Shown here: positions 1-7,978 of the stretch, piece after piece
Layout: each line of letters begins with the position of its first letter
Position numbering within the stretch: position 1 is the first letter of the stretch
From: Tannerellaceae bacterium
GTDB taxonomy: Bacteria > Bacteroidota > Bacteroidia > Bacteroidales > Tannerellaceae
Direction of reading: 5' to 3'
Assembly (NCBI GenBank): GCA_031280645.1
Contig: JAITGL010000004.1
Coordinates: forward strand, 1-18,077
Length of the DNA stretch: 18,077 nt
Notes under the pieces: generated by a model
Told to the model about the DNA's origin: nothing
The model's database searches: none
What the model saw: the letters and a program-made list of their open reading frames with translations, nothing else
Position numbers and translations under genes: made by a program

Positions 1-1009
1 GTGAACGTCTTTTTTTACGCTATGACTACACTTTATTTTGAAGCCTCAGACGAGGATGATTTGGGCAAAACAGGTTTTTCAAAGGACGGCAAGCATCAAT
101 GTCCGCAGATAATGATAGGCTTTTAGTGGGACTTGGCGGCTATCTGTTAGGCTATGATATTTACGAAGACAACACTTATGAAGGCGATATGCTGATACCG
201 TTTATTAAGAAAATAAGTGAACGTTTTTTATTGGAGAAACCGGTTGTGATAGCCGATTCAGGATTGCTTTCTGAAAAAAATATCGCTGCATTGGAAGCGG
301 ATGGCTACGAGTATATTATTGGCTCACGTATTAAAAACGCAAGCAAAACAAATACAAACAAGATACTTGCAGAAAAATATGAGCCTGCGACAATCGCTGT
401 TTTTGAAAAGGGCAATGGTCGCAGGTTACTTGTTTCGTTTTCAGAAAACAGAGCAAGAAAAGATTTTTATAATCGCCATCGAGGCTTGATGCGACTTGAG
501 AAACGAATCAAATCAGGCAAATTGACAAAGGCAACGTCAATAATCGGGGCTATAATAAATATCTCAAATTCGAAGTAGAGATAAATGTAAGTATTGACAG
601 TCAAAAAATTACAGATGAAGCACTCTGGGATGGCTTAAAAGGTTATATTACAAATTCAAAGCTTGCAAATGATTGTATTATGGATAACTACAAAAATCTT
701 TGGCATATTGAGCGGGCTTTTAGAATGTCGAAAACAGATTTGAGAATACGTCCAGTCTTTCATCATTTACGCCGTCGAATCGAAGCGCATGTTTGCATCG
801 CTTTTACTGCCTACTGTATTTATAAAGAACTTGAGACGGCTCTATATACATCAAAATCAATCCTTTCACTCAAACAGGCTGCTGAAATCACTCACAATAT
901 GTATCAAATTACTTACAAACTGCCGAACTCTAAACGAACAAAATCGCAACGCTTAAAATTGGACGATAAACAGGCGGAATTAATCCAAATTATTGAACAA
1001 AATTTTTAG
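1..1009 (+). pseudogene. decayed IS1634-type (IS4 superfamily, DDE) transposase, 3' part
   Basis: The three forward frames join into one transposase sequence: frame 1 from base 1 to about 120, frame 3 to about 540, then frame 2 to the stop at 1007-1009. Each junction is a one-base shift, and frame 1 meets a TAG at 124-126. Recognisable IS1634-type blocks are TTLYFE near the window start, GFSKDGKH, VVIADSG (second catalytic Asp at 255-257), LWHIERAFRMSK (catalytic Glu and the E-x6-K signature) and RPVFHHLRRRIEAHVC. The residue before MTTLYFE, where related transposases have the first catalytic Asp (YDxTT), reads Ala (GCT, 19-21). Two frameshifts plus loss of that Asp argue for a dead copy rather than programmed frameshifting. 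The 5' end lies outside the window and no right terminal repeat could be assigned with confidence, although the sequence just after 1009 should contain it. Confidence 0.85.
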
Positions 1010-1137
1010 AGTGCTGCAGTGCGGAAAAACAGGAAGAGGATGATCAACCAATACAAACAAAAAATTGCCTGTCTCTTATATCGAAAATGGACTTTTTAAG
1101 GAATGACGAAATTAAAAAAACGGCACGGCTTTTATGC

Positions 1138-1167
1138 AAAACGCTCTCGGAACTCGGAGAGCGTTTT
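1138..1167. terminator. stem-loop between the transposase remnant and the S41 gene
   Basis: A perfect 11-bp inverted repeat, AAAACGCTCTC (1138-1148) and GAGAGCGTTTT (1157-1167), surrounds an 8-nt loop. It lies about 40 bp past the stop of the minus-strand peptidase gene and reads with a short T tract on either strand. It probably ends the parC-DUF3316-S41 transcript and could also stop read-through from the insertion sequence. The remaining DNA between 1010 and 1209 shows no gene. It contains a 12-bp match to the Tn5 mosaic end at 1069-1080, treated as a finding. Confidence 0.6.
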
Positions 1168-1209
1168 GGGGAATAAATGCAGGTGATTACGGCCCGATTT
1201 CAAAGCGGA

Positions 1210-2250
1210 CTAAATATTTGAAAGGATTTTGATGGCGGCTTCAATCAGCGTATCTACATGTTTTTCCTCATCGGTGGGGTCAAGTGAAATGGGGATATTG
1301 GGGGCAATGCCAAATTCGGTGTGCTGATTGTTAACGTCGAGTATAGGACTTGATGAAAAACGGACGCGCCAACCGTTAGGGAGTTCGGATGTGAGGGGGA
1401 AGCCGCTGCCGCCGCCGGTGGTGTCGCCAAGGGTGAGAACGTTGGGCAGGATGCCTACTTTGGCAACGAAATTATTGCCTGCGCTGTAACATCGGCGGTT
1501 GGTGAGAACGATAACGGGCTTTAACCATGTGTGCCCAACGTTGTATGGCTCGAGATAAAGAGGGTAAGCGTCGGAAAAATCGTTGTGTCCTTTGCCTGTT
1601 TTGTGACGTATGTAGCCACAATGTATGCGCTTGTCGGTGAAGCGAGCTGCGAGGCGGTCGGAATTTGTGAGCGAGCCTCCGCCGTTATTGCGCACGTCGA
1701 TTATAAGGCCGTGGCAGCCGGCAAAGGCGTCGAATATTTTGTTTAGTCCTGTTTCAAGGATGCTTTCGTGGAAACTGCCATAGTAAATATACCCGATTTG
1801 ACCGTCGGCAAGCGTTTTGTAGCGGATTTCATCGTAATCGCCGGCTCTAAGGCTTCCTTCAAGATAGCTTTGTATAACGTTCCAATTGAAATTGGAGGGA
1901 TAGGCGGAGTACCAGCCTTCGTAGGCCGAGAAGGCGTAGAAGGAGGTTATGTTGATATGCCCGTCTTGCAGTTCGTCGGCCATATGCGAGAGAGTTCGGA
2001 ACAGCTCGTGTTGGTTGGTAGAATCGGTTATTGTAGTACTGTATTTGTCGTAAACTTGATTCCAGTCGATGTTTTTGTATTCAAAGAAGCAGTAATTTTC
2101 GTCGATCAGTTTCCAGAAAGCTTCAAAATTGCGGCGGGGAGATTCGTTGTATTGCTCTTCCACCGCGCAACCGTGCGCGATGGCTGCCGAGAAGTATAGC
2201 AGAATCCCGGCTGTTGCGTTAGTTATTTGAGATAAAAGCTTTTTACCCAT
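1210..2250 (-). CDS. S41 family peptidase, tricorn C1-like, probable exported protein
   Basis: This 346-residue protein has the layout of the Bacteroidota S41 peptidases related to the tricorn protease core. Residues 5-27 form a hydrophobic signal segment. Cys28 follows AHG, so lipoprotein processing is possible but the lipobox is not canonical. Residues 41-100 (NFEAFWKLIDENYCFF to LQDGHINI) match the tricorn C1 N-terminal region, with the conserved DGH at 96-98. The core includes DVRNNGGGS (185-193), a likely nucleophile Ser256 in NRRCYSAGNNF, and GDTTGGGSG (276-284). The GKG lysine used by classical C-terminal processing peptidases is not seen, which fits the tricorn-like branch. The start overlaps the upstream DUF3316 gene by 28 bp, implying translational coupling. 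It is the last gene of the parC operon. The substrate is unknown. Confidence 0.85.
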   Translation of the reverse strand: MGKKLLSQITNATAGILLYFSAAIAHGCAVEEQYNESPRRNFEAFWKLIDENYCFFEYKNIDWNQVYDKYSTTITDSTNQHELFRTLSHMADELQDGHINITSFYAFSAYEGWYSAYPSNFNWNVIQSYLEGSLRAGDYDEIRYKTLADGQIGYIYYGSFHESILETGLNKIFDAFAGCHGLIIDVRNNGGGSLTNSDRLAARFTDKRIHCGYIRHKTGKGHNDFSDAYPLYLEPYNVGHTWLKPVIVLTNRRCYSAGNNFVAKVGILPNVLTLGDTTGGGSGFPLTSELPNGWRVRFSSSPILDVNNQHTEFGIAPNIPISLDPTDEEKHVDTLIEAAIKILSNI

Positions 2251-3032
2251 CCTATCATTAACGTGTTGGAAAAGATTCGCGTTTGAAGATTGTTTATATC
2301 CGAGTTATAATAGTTCGACATATAGCCCAGGCGCAGGGTTTGAGCGTGTATCGGGATGTCGATCGTTATGTAGTTTTTGAGGTCGAATTTATTGTGAAAG
2401 GAGTTGAATGCAACGACGTCGGATAGATTTCCTTCATTAAACATCTCGTAGTAAGATGCTCCGTAATGTGGGGCAAAGAATACGCCGGCAAACGGCAGCA
2501 TGCCTTGATAGCGAAACCTGACGGGCCGTTTTTTTATCCACAGCGTATATTCCAGCATAAACGACAGGTTTAAATTTATATCAGCCTTGGCTGACAACGG
2601 ATTGTTTCCGTTGCGGGTATTGTAGATGAAGCCGCCCATCACGTATACGGAGGAGCCAACGAGGATATTAAAGTCGTTGTTATCGACAGCATGATAGTAA
2701 TAGGCCTGTGCGTAATCCATAAAGATCCCGAAGTCGTTTACGTTTTCTGCTGGATTTCTGGTTGTAGCCAAATCAACGCTTATTATCCTTTGGCGCGAAA
2801 ATAGAGGTTGTAGCTGGGTGATGCGTTCGTTTAGGATGCGGCCTCCCCATCCTCGGTAAATGAAAGGCGAAAGATATGTGTCTTTCAATTGATAGCTTCC
2901 GAAACCAAAACTTGTTGCCTCGTTCATTTGTCGCATGGGGATAGTATCGGTTTGGGCGAAACCGGCTTGCCTGCAAATGCAAAGGATGAGGATCGCGATA
3001 CGGAGTTGGCTGCGGATGCGTTTTCTAATCAT
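2223..3032 (-). CDS. DUF3316 family protein, probable outer-membrane beta-barrel
   Basis: This 269-residue protein starts with a typical signal peptide: basic residues, a hydrophobic stretch and a likely cleavage site after GFAQ near residue 26. The mature part opens with NEATSFGFGSYQLKDTYLSPF, which I recognise as the DUF3316 signature of Bacteroidota. The rest alternates short aromatic-rich strands (FMDYAQAYYYH, LRLGYMSNYYNSD) and ends in an aromatic strand (TLMIGWVKSFYLK), as expected of a small outer-membrane barrel. The molecular function is not known. Its start overlaps the end of parC by 8 bp and its end overlaps the S41 gene by 28 bp, so all three are probably translated from one mRNA. 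The family assignment comes from sequence recall, and the barrel is inferred from the strand pattern. Confidence 0.75.
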   Translation of the reverse strand: MIRKRIRSQLRIAILILCICRQAGFAQTDTIPMRQMNEATSFGFGSYQLKDTYLSPFIYRGWGGRILNERITQLQPLFSRQRIISVDLATTRNPAENVNDFGIFMDYAQAYYYHAVDNNDFNILVGSSVYVMGGFIYNTRNGNNPLSAKADINLNLSFMLEYTLWIKKRPVRFRYQGMLPFAGVFFAPHYGASYYEMFNEGNLSDVVAFNSFHNKFDLKNYITIDIPIHAQTLRLGYMSNYYNSDINNLQTRIFSNTLMIGWVKSFYLK

Positions 3033-5715
3033 CGAAGAGTTTCATTTGGCCCGTAATTTTATCAACCGAGACCGATTGAATTTCCTCGTCTTCGGCTGCG
3101 GCGATTTCCGTTTCGGGAGGATGATTTTCCGTAGCGTTGTCGGACGATGGGAAGCGTATGGGGTCGAGTTCGTTGATGGTTTCTATTTCAAAGGTGGAGA
3201 TTCGTTTGCCTTTTACTTTAAAGCCTTTTACGGCGATAAATTCCTCGGCGTCGATAACGAGCGGCTCTTTCTTTGCGTCTTTTCCGCCAAATACTACTTC
3301 GATCCTTGGATAGGCTTCGTTGGTAAGGAGGTAAAGGCGGTTGGCGCTGTTGTCGCCTATGAAATTTTGCTTGCGTTGGGCGCCTTCGAGCTGGAATCGC
3401 TTAAGGTAGCGGAATCCTTGTTCGGCATCGAGGTAGGCGGCGGTCCATATTTTTTCGGGGATATACTTCTCGATGGTCAGGATATTATCTTCATAATGAT
3501 TGCTGAGGTCGAAGCCGGTGATGTAGAAGTCGCCGTTGCGTAGAATTACTAAGATTTGATCGTTCGATTGGAATTCGCCGAGTTCGTCGCCTCGCCCGTC
3601 GTAATTCAGTCGCAGAACGGCCCAGTCAAACCAAACCAGCCTGCCGCCGAGGGTGGATATACCCTTTTGCTTGAGGGTAATCTTGTGCACTTCGGCTTTG
3701 GTGAGGATTATGCCCAGGGCGGCGCGCGCTTTAATGCCCACGTCGCTGAATGATTTCTCGAACACCAGATTCTTTTGCCTCGGCTTGGGCTTGTGGATAA
3801 TCTTGATGGTTTCGGCTTCGCCGTTAGGATTGACGCTGAAGTACATTATGCGCGAGCCTTCCGTGCCCTTCGTAACGCAGTATTCCTTATCGCGGGTAAC
3901 TCCAAGAACGTTGAAGCGTTTTATGTAGTTGTAGCCGAGCTTGCCGTCGCGGTATACCACGTTATATATCGTGCGTGTATCGTTGCGGGCAAATACATCA
4001 ATGTGAATTACGTCTTTTCCGACAAATACCTTGTCGGCCACTTTAATTACCTTGAAGGTTCCGTTGCGGTAAAAGAGGATTATGTCGTCTATATCGGAGC
4101 AGTTGCATATAAATTCGTCTTTCTTGAGCGCCATGCCGGCGAATCCTTCGGCGCGGTTGATGTACAGCTTTTCGTTTGCCTCCACAACCTTTGCGGCTTC
4201 AATGGTATCGAAGTTGCGGATCTCGGTCATGCGCGGGAAGGCTTCGCCGTACTTTTCTTTCAAGCCTTCAAACCAGGCGATGGCGTAGGCAGTGAGGTTG
4301 TCGAGGTGGTATTGCAGTTGGAGTATCTCCTCCTTTGTGCGGGCGATGAACTCATTGCTCTTGTCGGAATTGAACTTGAGGATGCGCCCCATCTTTATCT
4401 CCATAAGCTTCAAAATATCGTCGCGGGTTACTTCGCGGATGAAGCCTGGCTTGAAAGGTTCGATGCGGAGGTCGATATGGGCAACGGCAGCATCCATGTG
4501 CACTGCATTCTCAAACTCGGCATCCTTATAGATACGTTCTTCAATGAAAATCTTTTCCAGGGAGGCGAAAAAGAGAGCTTCTTCCTGCTCCGCCTTCTGT
4601 ATTTCGAGCTCCGAGCGCAGGAGCGACATGGTGTGATCGGCCGAATAGCGCAGCACGGCGCTAACGGTCATGAAGTGCGGCTTGTTATCCATGATAACGC
4701 AGCAGTTGGGCGATATGCTGATCTCGCAGTCGGTAAACGCATACAGGGCGTCGATCGTTTTATCGGGCGATATGCCCGGCGAGAGGTGGATAATAATTTC
4801 AACTTCCTTGGCCGTATTATCATCCACTTTCTTTATCTTGATTTTCCCCCTTTCGTTGGCTTTCAGGATAGATTCGATAAGCGACGAGGTGGTGCGGCCA
4901 AAGGGGATATCGCTGATGACAAGGGTTTTCAAGTCGGCCTTGGTAATTTTCGCCCTTACCTTCACGCTTCCGCCCCGTTCGCCGTCGTTGTATTTGCCGG
5001 TATCTATAAACCCGCCTGTTTGGAAATCGGGATAAAGCGCAAAGGATTCGTTTTTAAGATAAGCAATAGACGCGTCGATAAGCTCGTTAAAATTATGAGG
5101 AAGTATTTTAGACGACAGGCCAACCGCAATACCTTCTACGCCTTGCGCCAACAGCAGCGGAAACTTAACCGGCAGCGTAACCGGCTCCCTGTTTCGCCCG
5201 TCGTATGAGGCCTGCCATAACGTTGTTTTCGGATTAAAAACCGTTTCGATGGCAAACTTCGACAGCCTTGCTTCGATATATCTGGAGGCTGCGGCTCCAT
5301 CGCCCGTAAGTATGTTCCCCCAATTGCCCTGGCAGTCGATTAAAAGCTCCTTTTGACCGAGCTGCACAAGAGCGTCGCCGATAGAGGCGTCGCCGTGAGG
5401 GTGGAATTGCATCGTATGCCCAACAATATTGGCCACCTTGTTGTAACGCCCGTCGTCGAGCCGCTTCATCGAATGGAGTATGCGGCGTTGAACCGGCTTT
5501 AACCCGTCGTTGATGTGCGGAACGGCCCGCTCTAATATAACATAAGAAGCATAGTCGAGAAACCAGTTTTGATACATCCCGGAAAGGTGGTGAGTGATTT
5601 TCACATCCTTGCCGGGCACTTTATAGTCGGAATGAGTAACCGAAGTTTGCTCGTTCCTTATTTCATTGTTGTCTTGAGCGTTATAATGATTGTTGGTACT
5701 ATCTTCAAACTCCAT
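3025..5715 (-). CDS. parC: DNA topoisomerase IV subunit A (ParC/GyrA family)
   Basis: This 896-residue type IIA topoisomerase A subunit cuts and rejoins duplex DNA together with a ParE subunit that is not in this window. The N-terminal winged-helix region carries YASYVILERAVPHINDGLKPVQRRIL (residues 55-80), HPHGD (105-109) and the cleavage site AAASRYIEARLS, with catalytic Tyr146 preceded by Arg145. A tower and coiled-coil region follows. The C-terminal half has degenerate propeller blades (for example FYRNGTFKVIKV) and no GyrA box, which favours topoisomerase IV over gyrase. The tail after about residue 850 is acidic and low complexity and ends in QMKLFDD. The start is the ATG at 5713-5715, about 30 nt downstream of a good promoter. 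The 3' end overlaps the DUF3316 gene by 8 bp. Confidence 0.93.
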   Translation of the reverse strand: MEFEDSTNNHYNAQDNNEIRNEQTSVTHSDYKVPGKDVKITHHLSGMYQNWFLDYASYVILERAVPHINDGLKPVQRRILHSMKRLDDGRYNKVANIVGHTMQFHPHGDASIGDALVQLGQKELLIDCQGNWGNILTGDGAAASRYIEARLSKFAIETVFNPKTTLWQASYDGRNREPVTLPVKFPLLLAQGVEGIAVGLSSKILPHNFNELIDASIAYLKNESFALYPDFQTGGFIDTGKYNDGERGGSVKVRAKITKADLKTLVISDIPFGRTTSSLIESILKANERGKIKIKKVDDNTAKEVEIIIHLSPGISPDKTIDALYAFTDCEISISPNCCVIMDNKPHFMTVSAVLRYSADHTMSLLRSELEIQKAEQEEALFFASLEKIFIEERIYKDAEFENAVHMDAAVAHIDLRIEPFKPGFIREVTRDDILKLMEIKMGRILKFNSDKSNEFIARTKEEILQLQYHLDNLTAYAIAWFEGLKEKYGEAFPRMTEIRNFDTIEAAKVVEANEKLYINRAEGFAGMALKKDEFICNCSDIDDIILFYRNGTFKVIKVADKVFVGKDVIHIDVFARNDTRTIYNVVYRDGKLGYNYIKRFNVLGVTRDKEYCVTKGTEGSRIMYFSVNPNGEAETIKIIHKPKPRQKNLVFEKSFSDVGIKARAALGIILTKAEVHKITLKQKGISTLGGRLVWFDWAVLRLNYDGRGDELGEFQSNDQILVILRNGDFYITGFDLSNHYEDNILTIEKYIPEKIWTAAYLDAEQGFRYLKRFQLEGAQRKQNFIGDNSANRLYLLTNEAYPRIEVVFGGKDAKKEPLVIDAEEFIAVKGFKVKGKRISTFEIETINELDPIRFPSSDNATENHPPETEIAAAEDEEIQSVSVDKITGQMKLFDD

Positions 5716-5752
5716 GTATAATAATGTATTTTTATTTGTTTAGAGACGCCGG

Positions 5753-5783
5753 CAAACATAGATAAATTTTCCTGACCATACAA
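5753..5783 (-). promoter_or_regulatory. Bacteroidota sigma-A promoter of the parC operon
   Basis: On the minus strand TTG (5781-5783) is followed after 20 nt by TATGTTTG (5753-5760), which fits the Bacteroidota -33 TTTG/TTG and -7 TAnnTTTG consensus. The predicted start point is near 5746, giving a leader of about 30 nt to the parC ATG. Confidence 0.75.
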
Positions 5784-5875
5784 CCCGGCATTATCGCCAA
5801 AACATATTTACAATTCTCCGTTGCACAATATACGGAAATACTGGCACAAGATCATCATCGCCATGTCGCAGCAAA

Positions 5876-6100
5876 TTTCTCCAGGGAGAAAGCAGTTGGC
5901 TCCCGTGAGAAAACAGTTGGCTCCCGGGGGAAAACAGTTTTCTCCCAGGAGAAAGCAGTTGGCTCCAAGGAGAAAGTTGTTGGCTCCTTGGAGAAAGTAG
6001 CCGGCTCCCGGGAGAAAGCAGTTGGCTCCTTGGAGAAAACTGTCGGCTCCTTGGAGAAAGCAACTTTCTCCAGGGAGCCAACTGCTTTCTCCTAGGAGAA
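5876..6100. repeat. repeat array 1: eleven CTCC-NN-GGAG palindromes, 21-bp period
   Basis: Eleven copies of CTCC-NN-GGAG (two with one arm mismatch) have centres at 5883.5, 5904.5 and so on to 6093.5, always exactly 21 bp apart. The cores in order are AG, CG, CG, CA, AA, TT, CG, TT, TT, AG, TA. The 11-bp spacers have the consensus AAAGCAGTTGG. The spacer between copies 10 and 11 (6078-6088) is CCAACTGCTTT, its exact reverse complement, and spacers 3 and 9 are hybrids that start AAA and end TTT. Because 21 is a multiple of 3, several frames stay open across the array on both strands and encode 7-residue repeats (for example GANCFLP on the minus strand). I do not call these genes. Flanks 5784-5875 and 6101-6225 hold no recognisable gene, only a 6-bp hairpin AAGGGA/TCCCTT near 6149-6167. 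Confidence 0.95.
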
Positions 6101-6225
6101 TTTCGCTCCTCTCCGGGCCCATGCCGCTGTTGGCGAGGCTGCGCTCGAAGGGAGAGTGGATCCCTTATTATAGAGAGCAAGGCTTTTTTGATATATATAT
6201 TAGATTTAAGATTGCGGATGCAGCG

Positions 6226-6256
6226 TTTGGATATGTTGGAAAACAATGTAATTTTG
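6226..6256 (+). promoter_or_regulatory. sigma-A promoter of the leu/cimA operon
   Basis: TTTG (6226-6229), a 19-nt spacer and TAATTTTG (6249-6256) match the Bacteroidota consensus TTTG-N19-TAnnTTTG exactly. The predicted transcript starts near 6263, giving a leader of about 195 nt before leuA that contains the leader peptide and the attenuator. Confidence 0.8.
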
Positions 6257-6277
6257 CGACGAAATTAAAACAGGCTC

Positions 6278-6355
6278 ATGCAGAAAATAACAGTATATAA
6301 TATTATATCTCTACTAAGTATTATCCTTATATTGCGCCGGCAATTAAGGAAGTGA
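6278..6355 (+). CDS. branched-chain amino acid leader peptide (25 residues)
   Basis: This short frame starts at ATG 6278-6280 and ends at TGA 6353-6355. The peptide begins MQKITVYN, its core is IISLLSIILILRRQL, and it ends in RK. Twelve of its 25 residues are Ile, Leu or Val: Ile 4, 9, 10, 15, 16 and 18, Leu 12, 13, 17, 19 and 23, and Val 6. It begins about 15 nt after the predicted transcript start and precedes an antiterminator and a terminator, so its likely role is to sense charged tRNA-Leu and tRNA-Ile through ribosome stalling. The downstream operon makes precursors of both amino acids. No strong ribosome binding site is visible, which is usual in Bacteroidota. The call rests on composition, position and the RNA structures. 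The peptide itself need not have a function. Confidence 0.75.
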   Translation: MQKITVYNIISLLSIILILRRQLRK

Positions 6356-6407
6356 GACTGTTATGCCTTCTTTTTAGTTAATGATTTAAGGCGCCTCTCT
6401 CGCTTCC
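6348..6407 (+). promoter_or_regulatory. predicted antiterminator of the leu operon attenuator
   Basis: GGAAGTGAGA (6348-6357) can pair over 10 bp, with one G-U wobble, with TCTCGCTTCC (6398-6407), which is most of the left arm of the terminator. The two structures are mutually exclusive. The upstream strand overlaps the last codons and stop of the leader peptide (6347-6355). A ribosome reaching the stop would cover it and let the terminator form. A ribosome stalled at the Leu/Ile run at 6302-6346 would leave it free. Confidence 0.7.
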
Positions 6408-6428
6408 GAAGCGAGGGGGGCTTTTTTT
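6393..6428 (+). terminator. rho-independent attenuator terminator ahead of leuA
   Basis: The 13-bp stem GCCTCTCTCGCTT (6393-6405) and AAGCGAGGGGGGC (6409-6421), with G-U wobbles, has a 3-nt loop and is followed by seven T residues (6422-6428). It lies 30 bp before the leuA ATG inside the operon leader, so it acts as a conditional terminator and not an end-of-operon signal. Confidence 0.88.
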
Positions 6429-6457
6429 ATTGGTTATTAATAATGTATTAAAATATT

Positions 6458-7978
6458 ATGTCAAAAGAAAGATTATTTATTTTCGATACTACCCTGCGCG
6501 ACGGCGAGCAGGTGCCCGGGTGCCAATTAAGCCTCAGTAAAAAGGTAAAGCTGGCAAAAAAGCTGGCCGCTATGGGAGTAGACGTTATCGAGGCCGGGTT
6601 TCCCGCTTCAGGCCGCGAGGATTTCGAGAGCGTTGTTGCAATATCGAAGGAGGTGAGCAAAACAACGGTTTGCGCTTTAACCCGCGCTGTTGAAAAAGAT
6701 ATCGACCTGGCCGCCGAGGCTCTTCGCTACGCCACTTACAAGCGGATTCATACCGGCATAGGCACTTCGGATTATCACATACGGGGCAAATTTCGCTCAA
6801 CTCAGGACGATGTTCTCGAACGAGCTATCGCTTGCGTAAAATATGCCAGGCGGTATGTGGAAGATGTGGAATTTTATGCCGAAGATGCCGGTCGTACCGA
6901 CAACGAGTATCTGGCCCGGGTAATCGAAGCCGTAATTAAGGCAGGCGCAACCGTTGTAAATATCCCGGATACAACGGGCTATTGCCTGCCCGAGGAGTAC
7001 GGGGCGAAAATCCGCTACCTTGTAGAGAACGTTAGCGGGATCCAAAACGTTACGGTATCTACCCATTGCCATAACGATTTGGGGCTTGCCACGGCCAACA
7101 CTATCCAGGGCATACTTAACGGGGCGCGGCAGGTTGAGGTAACCGTTAACGGCATTGGCGAACGGGCCGGCAATACTTCGCTCGAAGAGATTGTGATGAT
7201 CATTAATAGCCACAGGATGCCGTACCGAATAGATGTAAAGCCTGTTTATATAAACGACCTCAGCAATACGGTTTCGAGCATGATGAACATGCCGGTGCAG
7301 CCCAACAAGGCAATTGTAGGCCGGAATGCTTTCGCACATTCGTCGGGTATCCATCAAGACGGAGTGATAAAGGATCGCAGTACCTACGAAATTATCAACC
7401 CTGAAGACGTGGGCATCGAGAGTAACATGATAGTCCTGTCGGCGCGTAGCGGACGGGCGGCTCTTAAGCAGCATCTCAAAAGCTTTGGGGTGGATATTGA
7501 TAATGAAAGGCTCGACGATGTATACGAACGCTTTGTCCGGATGGCCGAGAGCAATAAATATTTCAACAATGAAGATGTTTTGAAGCTCGTTGATGAAGAT
7601 TTCAGAAAGATGCAGCGATATACGCTCGAGTATATGCAGGTCACGTCGGGCAAAAAGCCGGTGAGGCCGGTGGCAAGCGTAGGCATCCTGGATGCCGGCA
7701 AGCTTGTTGAAACCTCGGCGTCGGGCAGCGGGCCGGTGGATGCTGTTATCAGGGCCATAAACTCGGCCATAGTATTGAAAAAAGATAACGACGAGGGAAG
7801 GAAAACGCTTGCTACGTTCAGCATCCATGCTGTTGAATCGGGCAGCGAGGTTATTGGGAAAGCTCATATAACTATTAGCTATGATAACGGGATATATCAC
7901 GGATATGCCGCCCATACGGATATAATCGTCGCCTCGGCCGAGGCTTATATTGATGCAATAAACAAGATAACGGAATGA
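6458..7978 (+). CDS. leuA: 2-isopropylmalate synthase
   Basis: The protein has 506 residues and condenses acetyl-CoA with 2-oxoisovalerate, the committed step of leucine synthesis. The TIM-barrel domain begins [13 protein letters not shown] (residues 9-21, with catalytic Arg14 and metal ligand Asp15). It includes [11 protein letters not shown] (201-211, metal ligands His203 and His205) and [14 protein letters not shown] (231-244). Residues from about 390 onward, including [15 protein letters not shown], form the LeuA regulatory domain used for leucine feedback in this family. The length is normal for a full LeuA. It is the first structural gene after the attenuator and overlaps leuC by 4 bp (ATGA). 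The paralogous cimA four genes on differs in its substrate pocket, so the two are not redundant. Confidence 0.96.
   Translation: MSKERLFIFDTTLRDGEQVPGCQLSLSKKVKLAKKLAAMGVDVIEAGFPASGREDFESVVAISKEVSKTTVCALTRAVEKDIDLAAEALRYATYKRIHTGIGTSDYHIRGKFRSTQDDVLERAIACVKYARRYVEDVEFYAEDAGRTDNEYLARVIEAVIKAGATVVNIPDTTGYCLPEEYGAKIRYLVENVSGIQNVTVSTHCHNDLGLATANTIQGILNGARQVEVTVNGIGERAGNTSLEEIVMIINSHRMPYRIDVKPVYINDLSNTVSSMMNMPVQPNKAIVGRNAFAHSSGIHQDGVIKDRSTYEIINPEDVGIESNMIVLSARSGRAALKQHLKSFGVDIDNERLDDVYERFVRMAESNKYFNNEDVLKLVDEDFRKMQRYTLEYMQVTSGKKPVRPVASVGILDAGKLVETSASGSGPVDAVIRAINSAIVLKKDNDEGRKTLATFSIHAVESGSEVIGKAHITISYDNGIYHGYAAHTDIIVASAEAYIDAINKITE

Noticed and set aside
99..578. Programmed -1 frameshifting in the transposase
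   Set aside because: There is no convincing slippery heptamer at either junction, two shifts would be needed, the family is not known for it, and a catalytic Asp is also missing.
3775..5208. 477-codon frame antisense to parC
   Set aside because: It lies entirely within parC, which has unmistakable topoisomerase motifs on the other strand, and the antisense product shows no recognisable family.
6352..6381. Alternative GTG-started leader VRLLCLLFS upstream of the leuA terminator
   Set aside because: It has four Leu residues, but its GTG overlaps the stop of the 25-residue ATG-started leader and it lies within the predicted antiterminator strand and the loop it closes. The ATG-started leader explains the structures better. 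It remains a minor alternative.
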